DNA from: Martelella endophytica | Lineage (GTDB): Bacteria > Pseudomonadota > Alphaproteobacteria > Rhizobiales > Rhizobiaceae | Reading direction: 5' to 3' | NCBI RefSeq assembly: GCF_000960975.1 | Contig: NZ_CP010803.1 | Location: 4,123,818-4,187,817, forward strand | DNA: 64,000 nt | Part shown: positions 9,201 to 16,992 of the stretch, one piece after another | How positions within the stretch are numbered: the stretch's first letter is position 1 | Layout of the letters: each line of letters begins with the position of its first letter | Notes under the pieces: generated by a model | Seen by the model: the letters and a program-made list of their open reading frames with translations, nothing else | What the model was told of the DNA's origin: nothing | Database searches by the model: none | Translations under genes and position numbers: made by a program

Positions 9201-9975
9201 AATCGCGGCCATCGATGTGGGCGCTGCTCGTGCCGAGCGTGATCGCGCCATTGTTGACGATGGCCATATCCTTTGCGTCGCCGCTACTGCCGCCGCGCTG
9301 GTTGCCGACCGTCGAATCCTGGTCGCCGCCCTTGCCGGCATGGGCGAGCGCATAGATGCCCGCGCCGCCGTTCGGCAGCGCCTGCTGCAGCGAGATGGTG
9401 GAATTGTTCTCGATATAGATCGTGCCGCTGTCGCCGCCGCGTCCGCCATCATCGCCGCCGGCGCCGGTATCGTCCTCGTCGCCGCCGCCATGACCGCCGA
9501 GGCTCTGGACGAGAATGCCGTAGACCTCGTCATTCGAGGATCCGGCAATGGTGATCGGGGCGTAGTTGTAGACCGAGAGATTGCCGCCATCGCCGCCATC
9601 CGTATGGCCGTCATCGTCGCCGTCGCCGCCGCTGGAGGAAAGCGCCAGACCATAGCGGCCGTCATCGCCGATGGTGATCGTGCCGTAATTGTCGAGCCGG
9701 TAGTCGGGGCCATCGTCGCCGTTGCTGTCGTCGTCGCCATCATCGCCCTCGCCCACAAACGGGTAGCTGGCGCTATAATTGCCGGCCGAAATGGTGCACG
9801 AGCCGGCATTGTCCGGGGACGGGCAGAACACGGTCTGCGCCCCGGCCGTCGGCGCCATCAGCAGGGCGAGCGCGGAAACTGTCGACAGAAAAGCCGAGAC
9901 CTTGATTGCTCCCCTCATCCCGTTAGCGCGCAATCCGTCGCGATCGGACCCCATACGCTTCCAATCTTTGGTCAT
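3238..9975 (-). CDS. Giant glycine-rich autotransporter (type Va secretion), about 2245 residues
   Basis: The protein starts with a long signal region: a charged stretch, then the hydrophobic run VSAFLSTVSALALLMAP and a cleavage site near TAGAQ. The passenger is about 1,900 residues of short beta-strand repeats. Each ends in a motif of the type IVAQSIGGGGGxGG, present about 20 times, and the N-terminal part adds Asp/Gly-rich blocks. The last roughly 270 residues form an autotransporter beta-barrel ending in SYDF, the terminal Phe expected for outer-membrane insertion. Such proteins display a beta-helical passenger on the cell surface, usually as adhesins, but nothing visible assigns a ligand. 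I chose the ATG at 9975 because GGGGAT precedes it. An in-frame ATG at 10098 has no ribosome site, and an ATG about 19 codons inside would give a compact signal peptide. Confidence 0.85.
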   Translation of the reverse strand: MTKDWKRMGSDRDGLRANGMRGAIKVSAFLSTVSALALLMAPTAGAQTVFCPSPDNAGSCTISAGNYSASYPFVGEGDDGDDDSNGDDGPDYRLDNYGTITIGDDGRYGLALSSSGGDGDDDGHTDGGDGGNLSVYNYAPITIAGSSNDEVYGILVQSLGGHGGGDEDDTGAGGDDGGRGGDSGTIYIENNSTISLQQALPNGGAGIYALAHAGKGGDQDSTVGNQRGGSSGDAKDMAIVNNGAITLGTSSAHIDGRDFGWGIAAIAEGNKGGHDNGNGGTGGNIVVTNNGTIDIYWNDHNGSDDGVRGIYALSKGGDGRDSEDNSDEGGKGEAGYQVEVYVNNDIHIVSDNHVDGLSGAVVAISQGGDGGKAPGSNKGGNGANAGDTSGDVAGISKAELSGSAGISTQGEEISGVVLMSRGGDGGDGEDGSRDSSGGDGGNGGRVSVGIYDTATITTSGTSAYGFLAQSIGGTGGDGGDNTALVGQTGGGGVGGNGGRITFTADSGTATETSGDYSAAIALQSIGGGGGTGGDFITVLGAGGAGGQGGDGGAITATNVGLLYTSGNLAPGMLVQSIAGSGGAGDLPVASIISLGGDGGLGGNGGDVSVTNTGTIATFGYGSRGIIAQSISGGGGAAGTLGGGKLIVGGTGGGGGAGGLVQVYNRGSVQTNRDASTGILAQSIGGGGGAGAGGFGLISVGGQGGEGGDAGEVQAFLEDSSIYTGGDFSYGLSAQSIGGGGGDGGDVLDFGVLIGVGVGGSGGIGGDGGHVSVGNRNLDTGAYTGAPLVSTAGDNASAILAQSIGGGGGTGGNAVSEAVLTVAQLTVGGDAGDGSTGGRVDVAFGNLQASTLGSNANGIVAQSIGGGGGIGGAAYGADESLVFASTFSLGGTGGEGGDGDRVNVSLTDSLISTGAAGDDASDSIGIIAQSIGGGGGIGGRAMSAAIAQVIPVEVPVSMSFTLSAGGDGGAAGKGGDVDVELNGATGVVTGGDGSHGILAQSIGGGGGTGGNSWTYAMTSGLGAGVLTASFGETLGSQGGSGGEGDTVTVALNDTASVTTSGNNADGIVAQSIGGGGGNAGRASTGASASFGLAGFTGKKQLGGDGGAGGDGDYVTVTLANGAGVATSGDNSHGIVAQSIGGGGGTSQGSAFGISGKVGVSGTPMTVTGSLSMTLGLKGGLGGDGSDVTISDYGTITTTGVGSIGIAAQSIGGGGGIGGSVAGNDVAAGSNLSLLYQTYQGNVGIGGAGGTGGVGGAIDLTFGGSIGTYGDHAIGIMAQSIGGGGGLGGAATIPGGRVTGEANLLLGGTGGDGGDGGTVTASFENANAIVTNGVMAHGALLQSIGGGGGVGGDATDNPFGALVLGANFGGDGGEGSDGDTVTVNGGTANIATYGNDAIGLIAQSVGGGGGLGAIGSGQDSYRLRDATLQLQVGGTGGSSAHGGDVNIQSGLNITTNGSRAFGVLAQSVGGGGGIGAVGASDVILSLGLGGLGGAGGDGGDVTIISGNGSYIETNGSGAHAIVAQSVGGGGGIAGDATTSTLSLDRKFDSIEGSGDGGDVGVQFDGTINVSGVDAFGIVAQSIGGGGGFGGDSSGAFAGSTSLFGDGHGGDVNVVQSGEINAIGSNGIGIFAQSQGAASTDASDLGTISIEVGGTVGGGTNQGAGVFVSGGRDNVLLVDNGAMVSAYSGTAVRFVGDRSSADGSRLDIYSYGVVAGDVLLENADGNGSGAGDEYDLATQSFASTAFIAVPYNAGTFNNFGISRGAQTLQANVVNHGQLFVGDENGIGETRVTGDFRQEDSGTLVVDADFENNRIDQLILQQDATLSGTLDVAPISLLPRKLSFLTVDGARTGTLTGKLHDIFTYRVLEEGSSLALSVDADFDGSRFGLTGNRARIANYFQRVWDAGGEGFGTAFAELARAGGGGLANAIDAIHSPMPAVPAAQSASMAQQRLDRLMSCPVFDGPTAMIVQTECIWAQFGGQRFNQGTIDGVSGYDDTTYSYALGGQFAIADDLFMGLTAAYENSNINGADGRTSVNGDTFAVGASLKYNPGPWTFAGALSGSYGSFDNSRQSILGSAGGLATSSSDVSTFAARGRVAYTFAQDSFYAKPYVDIDLIYANAGGYTETGAGVFNQTVDDSDQWAIMASPSFEIGSRFALSETYQLRGYARAGVTFSSRDDWTTKARFTAAPAGAGTFDVTLPMDGVFGRISLGAELTNLGNGMHLRAEYDGAFSENTSSNSGMLRFSYDF

Positions 9976-10319
9976 GAACCCATCCCCGTTGCATAAACTG
10001 ACAAAACCGGCGCATTGCGACTGCGGAACAAGACGGCCGCGGAGGACCTGGCAATCGTCAAGCTCTTCGCGGCTATAAGCCGGCTGGCGGTAAGTCAACG
10101 CGAACTCGATGAAACGGTCGTTTGGCTAGATGAACCGACATACAGATCCTGCATTGCAACTTAAGGAAGCATTCAACTTCACCGTTCTCGCAAGCACTTC
10201 GATGTTTACCCGGGCAAGGCGCTCTTGCATGCCGCTCTGACCGGGGCTGGAGCAGCTGTCCGCCACGGACGAATTCTAAAAGAGGTGGCTCGGCTTATTC
10301 GAACCGTTTAGCGTTTGTT
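9976..10319. other. Upstream region of the autotransporter; no gene seen
   Basis: The stretch between the autotransporter start and the IS3 remnant should hold the autotransporter promoter. I see no convincing -35/-10 pair and no conserved ORF. The last 50-100 bases probably belong to the decayed tail of the IS3-family element. Confidence 0.4.
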
Positions 10320-10718
10320 CTGAAGTGGATTTCCGCCTCGATTATGTCGGCGCCAGCGCGTTGAAATAGGCCTGATCCGGCGTTTGTCGGTCAAGGGATG
10401 AGTGTGGGCACCGAGTGTTCTAAAAGGCTAGATAGCCATCGATGCGAGCGCGGGCCACGGACACTGTTTTTTATGCATGGAGATAGACCTCCCCATATTT
10501 GTTTGACTGCCACAGTCGTTCAACGAAGACATTGTCCCGCCAAGCACCCTTGCCGTCCATCGAGATGTCAATCTCCGACTTTTTCAACATGGTGATGAAG
10601 TCAATAGAGGTGAACTGCGATCCTGATCTGTGTTGAAAGTTTCCGAACTGCCGTAACATGGAAGCGCTTCCTCCACAGCTTCGATGCAGAAGGCTGCTTC
10701 CATCGTGATCGACAGCAG
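10320..10718 (-). pseudogene. IS3-family transposase remnant (rve/DDE region), frameshifted
   Basis: Read on the minus strand, one frame gives SITMEAAFCIEAVEEAL and ends in ETFNTDQ. A second frame continues from GSQFTSIDFITMLKK through KGAWRDNVFVERLWQS to EVYLHA. These are consecutive blocks of the IS3/OrfB integrase core, including the D of NTDQGSQFT and the E of the VERLW region. The frame break near 10625 is explained by loss of one G from an expected GGG. After EVYLHA there are two stop codons within the expected ARIDGYLAF*NTRCPHSSLD block, and the frame then runs on as RQTPDQAYFNALAP. Only the second half of the transposase remains and no terminal inverted repeat was found, so it is dead. 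Confidence 0.85.
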
Positions 10719-10898
10719 CTCGGCCACCATATCAAGCAAGGCATGCGAGCGATCCGCTTCGACGCGAAGATCGTTCAAACGACCGTCCAAATCGGACACC
10801 CTATCTGCCCCGCCACATCTTGAGCGCTGACATTTGGTTTGTGTTTGGCGGCTGCTTGTGGGAAGCCGTGAACTCCACTCCCTGTCGAGATACTTCCT

Positions 10899-12398
10899 AT
10901 GACTGACTATTTCATCGGCATCGATGCCGGTTCATCCGTCCTCAAATGTGCGGTCTTCGACCGTGCCGGTCGGCAGCTTAGCGAGTCTGTCGAACGCACC
11001 CCCATCGGCCGGCCGAGACCCGGCTTCAGCGAACTTGACCCTGCCCGTTCCTGGGAGGCAGCGAAGAAAGTAATCGCTGAAGCGGTGAGACAAAGCGGCG
11101 TCGATCCGGCAAAGATCGTTGGCATGGGGCTCTCGGCGGCGATGGTCGGGGCGTGGATCGTCGATGCTGCGGGCCAAGCACTGAGGCCCGGCATCATCTG
11201 GGAGGACAGCCGCAGCCAGTCGATTATCGATGAGATGCTCGCGGAAGATCCCGGCATGATGAGCCGGATCTTCGACAGTTCGGGCTCGGTGATGCAGCAG
11301 GGCTGCACCCTGCCGGTGCTGGCGTGGCTTGCCCGCCATGAAGCCGATGTTCTGCAACACGCGTCGCACGTGTTCGGTTACAAGGACTTCCTCAGGATGA
11401 AGCTCACCGGGCTTGCGGCAACCGACCGGGTGGAAGCTTCCGTCATTCCGGGCGATGCCAGAGCCCGCACGCGCAGCGATGCCATGATTTCACTGTTCGG
11501 CCTCGATCCGTGGCGTCATCTCCTGCCGGAGGTCCGCGATTCGGATACCGTTCATGGCGGCCTTCTTGCCGAAGTTGCCGCTGAGCTCGGCCTGCCCGAA
11601 GGCCTGCCGGTTGCCATTGGCGCCGGCGACGTGGCGGCGACGGTGATCGGGGCAGGCGGGCTGGTTCCCGGGTCCATCACCGCCGTGCTCGGGACGACCG
11701 GCATGGTCGGCCGCTGCCTCGACGAGCCGCTGTTTGAACCCCGGGACATGGGGCTCCTGTTCACCCTTCCGGGCGATTGCTGGTACCGGTCCATGGTCAA
11801 TGTCGCCGGCACGCTCAATCTCGACTGGGCCATCGATTCGCTGGCGCCGGACCTGCGGGCGCGTCCGGATTGCTATGCCTTCATCAACGAAATGGTGGGC
11901 GCCGTGGAGAAAGGTGCGGACGGCGTCACTTACCTGCCCTATCTCAGCGAGAGCGGCATCATCGCGCCGGTTGTCGACGCCAATGCCCGTGCGGGCTTTT
12001 CCGGGCTGGCGCCGCGTCACGGCCGCCCTGCCCTCTTCCGCGCCGTGTTCGAGGGCGTCGCCTTCGCCTTCGCCGATCTCTTCGAGGTGCTTGGCGCGCC
12101 GGAAGGACAGATCGTACTGACCGGTGGCGGCGCGCAGAGCCCGCTCTGGTGCCAGATGATCGCCGACGTCACCGAACGCGACCTGTTTGTGCCCGATGGC
12201 ACCCAGTTCGGCGCGCGTGGCGCGGCGCTGCTGGCGGCAACGGCAACAGGGAAATTTTCTGATATCCGGGAGGCTTCGGCCGCAATGAAAGGTGAAGGCC
12301 GGCATTACAGACCCGACCCCACCTCGACCGCAGCCTATGCGCCCGCGCTCAGGCGCTACCGCGATACGCGCGATGCCGCATTGAGACAAAGCGCCTGA
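10899..12398 (+). CDS. FGGY-family carbohydrate kinase, xylulokinase-like
   Basis: This 499-residue protein has the length and two-lobed layout of FGGY kinases. The N-terminal phosphate-binding segment is YFIGIDAGSSVLKCAVFD, then come GIIWEDSR and, in the C-terminal ATP lobe, VLTGGGAQSPLWCQMIADV and FGARGAALLAA. Such enzymes phosphorylate ketoses or polyols with ATP in the cytoplasm. The WEDSR variant of the usual WxDxR motif argues for a less common member, so xylulose is not assured. It lies 77 bases before the GntR regulator, whose operators fall in that gap, so it may be transcribed separately from a promoter near the IS3 scar. The ribosome site is weak. It probably acts on the sugar brought in by the importer at 13978-18084. 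Confidence 0.85.
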   Translation: MTDYFIGIDAGSSVLKCAVFDRAGRQLSESVERTPIGRPRPGFSELDPARSWEAAKKVIAEAVRQSGVDPAKIVGMGLSAAMVGAWIVDAAGQALRPGIIWEDSRSQSIIDEMLAEDPGMMSRIFDSSGSVMQQGCTLPVLAWLARHEADVLQHASHVFGYKDFLRMKLTGLAATDRVEASVIPGDARARTRSDAMISLFGLDPWRHLLPEVRDSDTVHGGLLAEVAAELGLPEGLPVAIGAGDVAATVIGAGGLVPGSITAVLGTTGMVGRCLDEPLFEPRDMGLLFTLPGDCWYRSMVNVAGTLNLDWAIDSLAPDLRARPDCYAFINEMVGAVEKGADGVTYLPYLSESGIIAPVVDANARAGFSGLAPRHGRPALFRAVFEGVAFAFADLFEVLGAPEGQIVLTGGGAQSPLWCQMIADVTERDLFVPDGTQFGARGAALLAATATGKFSDIREASAAMKGEGRHYRPDPTSTAAYAPALRRYRDTRDAALRQSA

Positions 12399-12430
12399 CA
12401 GCTTCGTTTTTCCGCTTGCCTTTTCCAAAC

Positions 12431-12462
12431 TGGTATATACCATGATACGCGTGGTATATACC
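12431..12462. promoter_or_regulatory. Tandem palindromic operator for the GntR/UTRA regulator
   Basis: TGGTATATACCA (12431-12442) and TGGTATATACC (12452-12462) are near-identical palindromes whose centres lie 21 bases apart, so both face the same side of the helix. The core GTATATAC fits the GTnTAnAC type of site known for HutC-subfamily GntR regulators. They end 13 bases before the regulator start codon, so autoregulation and control of the downstream importer are likely. Confidence 0.75.
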
Positions 12463-12475
12463 GGAAGGAAGTCAT

Positions 12476-13216
12476 GTGACCGGAGAAGACGTCCCGCAAT
12501 ATCTGCAGATCGCTGACAGCCTGGCAGCGGAGATCGTTGCCGGTCGCCTGAAGGCCGGGCAGAAAATCGCCTCCGAGCGCACTATCGCCGATGATATGGG
12601 CGTCAGCCGGATGACGGCACGTCACGCCATCCGCGTGCTGACAGAGCGTGGACTTGTCGAGGCGCGCGCCGGTCAGGGCACCTTCGTCGGCGCCCGCGTC
12701 ATCGAACAGAAGCTTCATTCGCTGACCGGCTTTACCGAGCAGATGGCGCTTCTGGGGCGCAAGAGCTCCTCCATCATCGTCGGCTGCGACCGGCGCGCTG
12801 CCGATGCCGAATGCCAGCGCGCGATGAAGCTTTCCGCGGACGACCAGGTCTACCGGCTCGAGCGTATCCGTCTCGCCGACAATGCGCCGGTCGCGCGGGA
12901 AACCACCGAGGTGCTGGCCTCGGTCGCACCCGGCCTGCTCGATCTCGCCGATTTCGGCCGCGAATCCCTTTACCGCACCCTGACTGAGAACTTCGGCCTT
13001 CGGCCGACCACAGCGAGCCAGACGCTTGCCGCCGGTATCGCCGACGAGACCAATGCTCGCGTGCTTTCGCTCGCCGTTGGCGATCCCGTTTTGAAACTCA
13101 CCCGCCTGACCTTCGACGATCGCGGCGCGCCGTTCGAATATGTCCGATCGGTCTATCGCGGCGATGCCTTCGTCATGAAGGTCAACCTCACTGTTTCCGA
13201 AGAGCATACCCAATGA
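12476..13216 (+). CDS. GntR-family transcriptional regulator, HutC/UTRA subfamily
   Basis: This is a 246-residue regulator. Residues 1-75 form a GntR winged helix with [39 protein letters not shown] and the wing GQGTFV. Residues 90-240 form a UTRA effector domain, with [13 protein letters not shown] near its start and the late strand [17 protein letters not shown] domains bind small metabolites, often phosphosugars, and release DNA on binding. The start is GTG at 12476, preceded by GGAAGGAA. Its stop overlaps the next start (ATGA), so it is translationally coupled to the SIS protein. The two GTATATAC palindromes just upstream are its probable operators. Confidence 0.9.
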   Translation: MTGEDVPQYLQIADSLAAEIVAGRLKAGQKIASERTIADDMGVSRMTARHAIRVLTERGLVEARAGQGTFVGARVIEQKLHSLTGFTEQMALLGRKSSSIIVGCDRRAADAECQRAMKLSADDQVYRLERIRLADNAPVARETTEVLASVAPGLLDLADFGRESLYRTLTENFGLRPTTASQTLAAGIADETNARVLSLAVGDPVLKLTRLTFDDRGAPFEYVRSVYRGDAFVMKVNLTVSEEHTQ

Positions 13217-13941
13217 CGACTGCCTCAGACCGATACCTTTCCGAACTCATCGAGCGGCTCCAGACAATCCGCACAGCGCTGGCGGACCCGATGGCGGATG
13301 CCGTCGACGCGATCGTCGAGGCCGCGCGCTCCGACCACCGTTTGTTTGTCTTCGGCACCGGCCACTCGCACATGCTGGCCGAGGAAGTGCATTACCGCGC
13401 AGGCGGACTTGCCATCACCGTGCCGATCCTTGCCGGACCGACCATGCTGCACGAAGGCGCCGTTGCCGGCACACAGTATGAACGCACTGTGGGCATCGCC
13501 CGCGCGGTGTTCGAGCGCTACACGATCGGCGAAGGCGACGTGCTGTTCGTCATCTCCAATTCAGGCGTCAATGCCGCGCCACTGGAAGCCGCCCGCGCAG
13601 GACGGGAACGTGGCGCGAAGATTATCGCGATCACCTCGAAATCCTATTCCACGGCGGCCGCCAAGGGAGGCGACAGGCTGATGGATCTCGCCGACATCGT
13701 GCTCGACAACAACGCACCGCCCGGCGATGCGGTGCTCGATGTGCCCGGCAGCGAGCTCAAGGTCGCGCCGGTTTCCACTGCCATCGGCGTCGCCATCATC
13801 AACGCCATCCTGGCCGAAGTAGCGACCCGGCTTGCCGGCGATGGCGGCGCTCCGATCTATCTCAGCGCCAATATGCCGGGTGCTGACGACATAAACCGGA
13901 AGCTCGTGGAACGCTTCCGGCCCCGCAATCCGCATCTGTGA
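13213..13941 (+). CDS. SIS-domain protein (UPF0309-type sugar isomerase fold)
   Basis: This 242-residue single-SIS-domain protein has a nucleotide-like sugar-phosphate pocket: [20 protein letters not shown] near residues 45-65, [11 protein letters not shown] near 110 and IIAITSK near 138. SIS proteins isomerise, cleave or bind phosphosugars. This set resembles the UPF0309 group, whose reactions are mostly undefined. The gene is coupled to the upstream regulator by a 4-base overlap and leads directly into the importer genes. The natural reading is that it processes a phosphosugar made from the imported substrate, perhaps an amino-sugar or etherified sugar. The exact reaction cannot be inferred. 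Confidence 0.8.
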   Translation: MTTASDRYLSELIERLQTIRTALADPMADAVDAIVEAARSDHRLFVFGTGHSHMLAEEVHYRAGGLAITVPILAGPTMLHEGAVAGTQYERTVGIARAVFERYTIGEGDVLFVISNSGVNAAPLEAARAGRERGAKIIAITSKSYSTAAAKGGDRLMDLADIVLDNNAPPGDAVLDVPGSELKVAPVSTAIGVAIINAILAEVATRLAGDGGAPIYLSANMPGADDINRKLVERFRPRNPHL

Positions 13942-13977
13942 ACTACCCGAACCAACCGACAACAAAGGGGAACTGAC

Positions 13978-15252
13978 ATGAAAAGATTCGCATCCATGAC
14001 CCTGGCCGCTGTGCTCATCAGCTCGGCGGCCTATGCCGCACCGGTCGAGCTGACGCTCTGGCACATGGAACAGCCGCCACAGCGCGTTCAGCGCATTCAG
14101 GAAATGCTCGACGCCTTCAACGACAGCCACCCCGACATCTCGGTCAGCCAGGAACCGCAGAGCTGGGGTGAGGTCTACGCCAAGGCGCCCGCCGCTCTTG
14201 CCGCCGGCGCCGGTCCGGACATGATCTTCACGATCCCGGATTTCACCCCGGTCCTGAAGGATCTCGGCAAGGTCCAGTCGGTCGCCGATTTCGTCGAGAA
14301 ACTCGACAGCGAACACCATTTCATTCCGGCTACGCTGGAGCCCTACACCTATGACGATGGCGTCTGGGCCGTGCCGCTCTACAACATGTCGATGAACATG
14401 TGGTACCGTAAAAGCGAATTCGAAAAGGCCGGCATCTCCGTTCCCGAAACCTGGGACGACTGGCTGAAGGCGGCCGAGACGCTGGCTACCAGCGAGATGT
14501 ACGGCATTGGCGTTCCGGCCAACAAGCAGCTCTACACCGACCAGACGATCTATTCCGTCATGGCCAATGGCGGCGCCAGCGAACTCTACAACGAGGACGG
14601 CACGCTGCGTTTCGACAATCCTGAAACCGTCGCGGCCTATGATTTCTATTCGAAGCTCGTCGCGCTTTCCCCGCCGGACGTCAATTCCTGGACCTGGGGC
14701 GAGGCCGAGGCCTGCTTCACCTCGAAAAGCTGCGGCATGATCATGCAGTTCTCGGTGATCTCCACCTATGACACCCAGGGTGGCGGCGCGCCGGAGGACC
14801 TCGGCATCGCGGCCATTCCCACCAAGAATGCCGGCGGCGAACACAACACCATCGCCTATCCGAACGGCGTAATGCTGCTAACCGACGACAAGGCCAAGAC
14901 CGAAGCCTTCGAGACCTTCGTGTCCTGGCTGCTGGAACCGGAAAACTACGGCAAGTTCCTCAACATGGAGCCGGGCCTGTTCATGCCGGTGACCGAAGAC
15001 GGCGCCAAGGCCGAAAGCTTCTGGAGCGACCCGATGGTCGAGAAGTACAAGCCGCAGATCGAAACGGCGATCGCCAATTCGAAGAACGGCAAGCTTTTCG
15101 GCTTCACCTCCGGCCGCATCTTCCCGTCGATCGCCGCGATTTCGGCCCAGAACCTCCTGGCCGCGACCGTCCAGGACGTCACCGTCTCGGGCGACAGTGC
15201 CGCCGATGCGGTTGCCGCCGGTCAGAAGACCATGGAAGAAGCCGCCGAATAA
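13978..15252 (+). CDS. Sugar ABC transporter substrate-binding protein (MalE-like, family 1)
   Basis: This is a 424-residue periplasmic binding protein. A Sec signal peptide (KRFASMTLAAVLISSAAYA) is followed by VELTLWHMEQPPQRV, the usual start of family-1 carbohydrate-binding proteins, then AAGAGPDMIF and many Trp/Tyr residues suited to stacking on sugars. It should capture a sugar or oligosaccharide and hand it to the two permeases that follow. AAAGGGGAA precedes the ATG. The gene is 36 bases after the SIS gene and 30 bases before the first permease, so it belongs to the same operon. Confidence 0.9.
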   Translation: MKRFASMTLAAVLISSAAYAAPVELTLWHMEQPPQRVQRIQEMLDAFNDSHPDISVSQEPQSWGEVYAKAPAALAAGAGPDMIFTIPDFTPVLKDLGKVQSVADFVEKLDSEHHFIPATLEPYTYDDGVWAVPLYNMSMNMWYRKSEFEKAGISVPETWDDWLKAAETLATSEMYGIGVPANKQLYTDQTIYSVMANGGASELYNEDGTLRFDNPETVAAYDFYSKLVALSPPDVNSWTWGEAEACFTSKSCGMIMQFSVISTYDTQGGGAPEDLGIAAIPTKNAGGEHNTIAYPNGVMLLTDDKAKTEAFETFVSWLLEPENYGKFLNMEPGLFMPVTEDGAKAESFWSDPMVEKYKPQIETAIANSKNGKLFGFTSGRIFPSIAAISAQNLLAATVQDVTVSGDSAADAVAAGQKTMEEAAE

Positions 15253-15282
15253 GGCTGGCGTCGAGGATCAGGAGACCGTTTC

Positions 15283-16152
15283 ATGCGCAATTCCAGCCTG
15301 CTGGCATTCGCCTTTGTTGCCCCGGCCATGCTGGTACTGCTCCTGATCCTCGGCTGGCCGCTCGTTTCGGCCGTCATCCTGAGTTTTCAGGATGTCCGCT
15401 ATGTCGGAACCGAACCGCACTGGGTCGGTTTCGCCAACTATATCAAGGTGCTGTCGGGCTCAAAGCTCTTGTCCTCGATCGGCCTTTCGCTGATCTGGGT
15501 CGTCGCCAATGCCGTGCTGCAGACTATGCTGGCGCTGGCAGCCGCCCTTGCTCTCAACGAGCGCTTCCGCGGAGCGAAGGTCGCCCGCACCTGGATCATC
15601 CTGACCTGGATCGTGCCGACCGTGGTGGTGGTAATGATCTGGCGCTGGCTGTTCTCGACATCGGGCGGCATGATCAATCCGCTCCTGATCCAGATGGGTA
15701 TCATCGATCGTCCGATCGGCTTCTTTGCGAGCCCCGCCGGCGCCTTCGCCACCCTCGTCTTCATCAATTCATGGCGCTGGTTTCCGTTCATCACCCTCAT
15801 GCTGCTGGCCGGCATGACGCGCATTCCAGGCGATCTCTACGAGGCCGCCCGCATCGACGGCGCCAATGCCTGGAAGCGGTTCACCCGCATCACCTGGCCG
15901 CTTCTGAAGCCGACGCTCGGCGTGCTTGCCGTCATCGGCACGCTCCTGTCCTTCAACGTGTTCGATATCATCTGGCTGCTGACGGCCGGTGGCCCGGCCA
16001 ACGGAACCCGCACAATGCCCGTGCTGATCTACGAGACCGCCTTCAAGGGCTATCGCCTCAGCGAGGCGGCGACCGTTTCGGTGATCGCCACCATTCTTCT
16101 GCTCGCCTTCGCGCTGATCACCGCGCGGGCGCTTGATCGCGAGGAGAACTGA
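15283..16152 (+). CDS. Sugar ABC transporter permease (MalF-like)
   Basis: This 289-residue inner-membrane protein has about six hydrophobic helices, the first being LLAFAFVAPAMLVLLLILGW. The conserved EAA loop near residue 185 reads YEAARIDGANAWKRFTRITW and docks the ATPase. The stretch FDIIWLLTAGGPANGT is characteristic of the MalF/UgpA group. It pairs with the next gene to form the channel. AGGAG lies upstream of the ATG, and the stop falls two bases before the next start. Confidence 0.92.
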   Translation: MRNSSLLAFAFVAPAMLVLLLILGWPLVSAVILSFQDVRYVGTEPHWVGFANYIKVLSGSKLLSSIGLSLIWVVANAVLQTMLALAAALALNERFRGAKVARTWIILTWIVPTVVVVMIWRWLFSTSGGMINPLLIQMGIIDRPIGFFASPAGAFATLVFINSWRWFPFITLMLLAGMTRIPGDLYEAARIDGANAWKRFTRITWPLLKPTLGVLAVIGTLLSFNVFDIIWLLTAGGPANGTRTMPVLIYETAFKGYRLSEAATVSVIATILLLAFALITARALDREEN

Positions 16153-16154
16153 TC

Positions 16155-16982
16155 ATGAAGCGTTCACTCGCCGTCAACATTCTGCTGGCGCTTACTCTTC
16201 TCGCGCTCGTTATTCTGGTGGCACTGCCGTTCTGGTGGGTCATCTCCGGATCGTTCAAGCTGCCGCAGGACATCATCGCGCGGAAACCGACCTTCTTTCC
16301 GCATTCCTTCACGCTGCAGCATTATGTGAAACTGCTCGCCAATTCCGCCTACACCACCTATGTCGGCAACAGCCTGATCGTGGCGACGTTTTCGACGCTG
16401 ATCACCCTGGCACTGGCGGTGCCAGCTTCCTTCGCCTTCTTCCGACTGAAATTCCCCGGTCGGCGTACGCTGTTCCGCATCATCCTGCTCGCCTACGCGT
16501 TTCCAAGCATCGTGGTGCTGATCCCGCTTTTCGGCATGTTCACGAAACTCGGCATCATCGACACCCTGCCCTCACTCGTGATCGTCAATGTCGCCTTCGC
16601 GCTGCCGTTCTCGATCTGGATGCTGCGTTCCTTCTTCGCCACCGTGCCGAAGGAAATCGAGGAAGCGGCGGTGATGGACGGCGCGCCGCCGACGGTCATT
16701 CTGCGCCGGGTGATGTTGCCACTGATTGCACCGGGCATGGCAAGCGTCGGCATCTTCGCCTTCATCTCTTCATGGACCGAATATGTGTTCGCCTCGGTTC
16801 TCATCATCTCCGACGACAAGCGCACGGTTCCTGTCGGCTTTGCCGGCATTATCGGCCAGTACCAGATCGACTGGGGCCTGCTTCTCGCCGGCGTCGTTCT
16901 GGCGGTCGCGCCGGTCGTCATTCTCTTCGCCTTCATCGGGCGCTGGTTCGTCAGCGGCCTGACCGAAGGCGCGGTCAAATAG
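16155..16982 (+). CDS. Sugar ABC transporter permease (MalG-like)
   Basis: This 275-residue permease has six predicted helices. The EAA loop is EEAAVMDGAPPTVILRRVML followed by PLIAPG, the MalG/UgpE type. The segment SSWTEYVFASVLI near residue 215 is also typical of the group. It forms the second half of the heterodimeric channel with the preceding permease, and GAGGAG sits just before its start. The gene is followed 10 bases later by the ATPase gene. Confidence 0.92.
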   Translation: MKRSLAVNILLALTLLALVILVALPFWWVISGSFKLPQDIIARKPTFFPHSFTLQHYVKLLANSAYTTYVGNSLIVATFSTLITLALAVPASFAFFRLKFPGRRTLFRIILLAYAFPSIVVLIPLFGMFTKLGIIDTLPSLVIVNVAFALPFSIWMLRSFFATVPKEIEEAAVMDGAPPTVILRRVMLPLIAPGMASVGIFAFISSWTEYVFASVLIISDDKRTVPVGFAGIIGQYQIDWGLLLAGVVLAVAPVVILFAFIGRWFVSGLTEGAVK

Positions 16983-16992
16983 GATAGCTTCG

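Noticed and set aside
3238..9975. CRISPR-like array or mycobacterial PE_PGRS-type gene
   Set aside because: The repeats are in-frame coding repeats with variable spacing, and the protein ends in an autotransporter barrel with a C-terminal Phe. There is no PE domain and no spacer structure.
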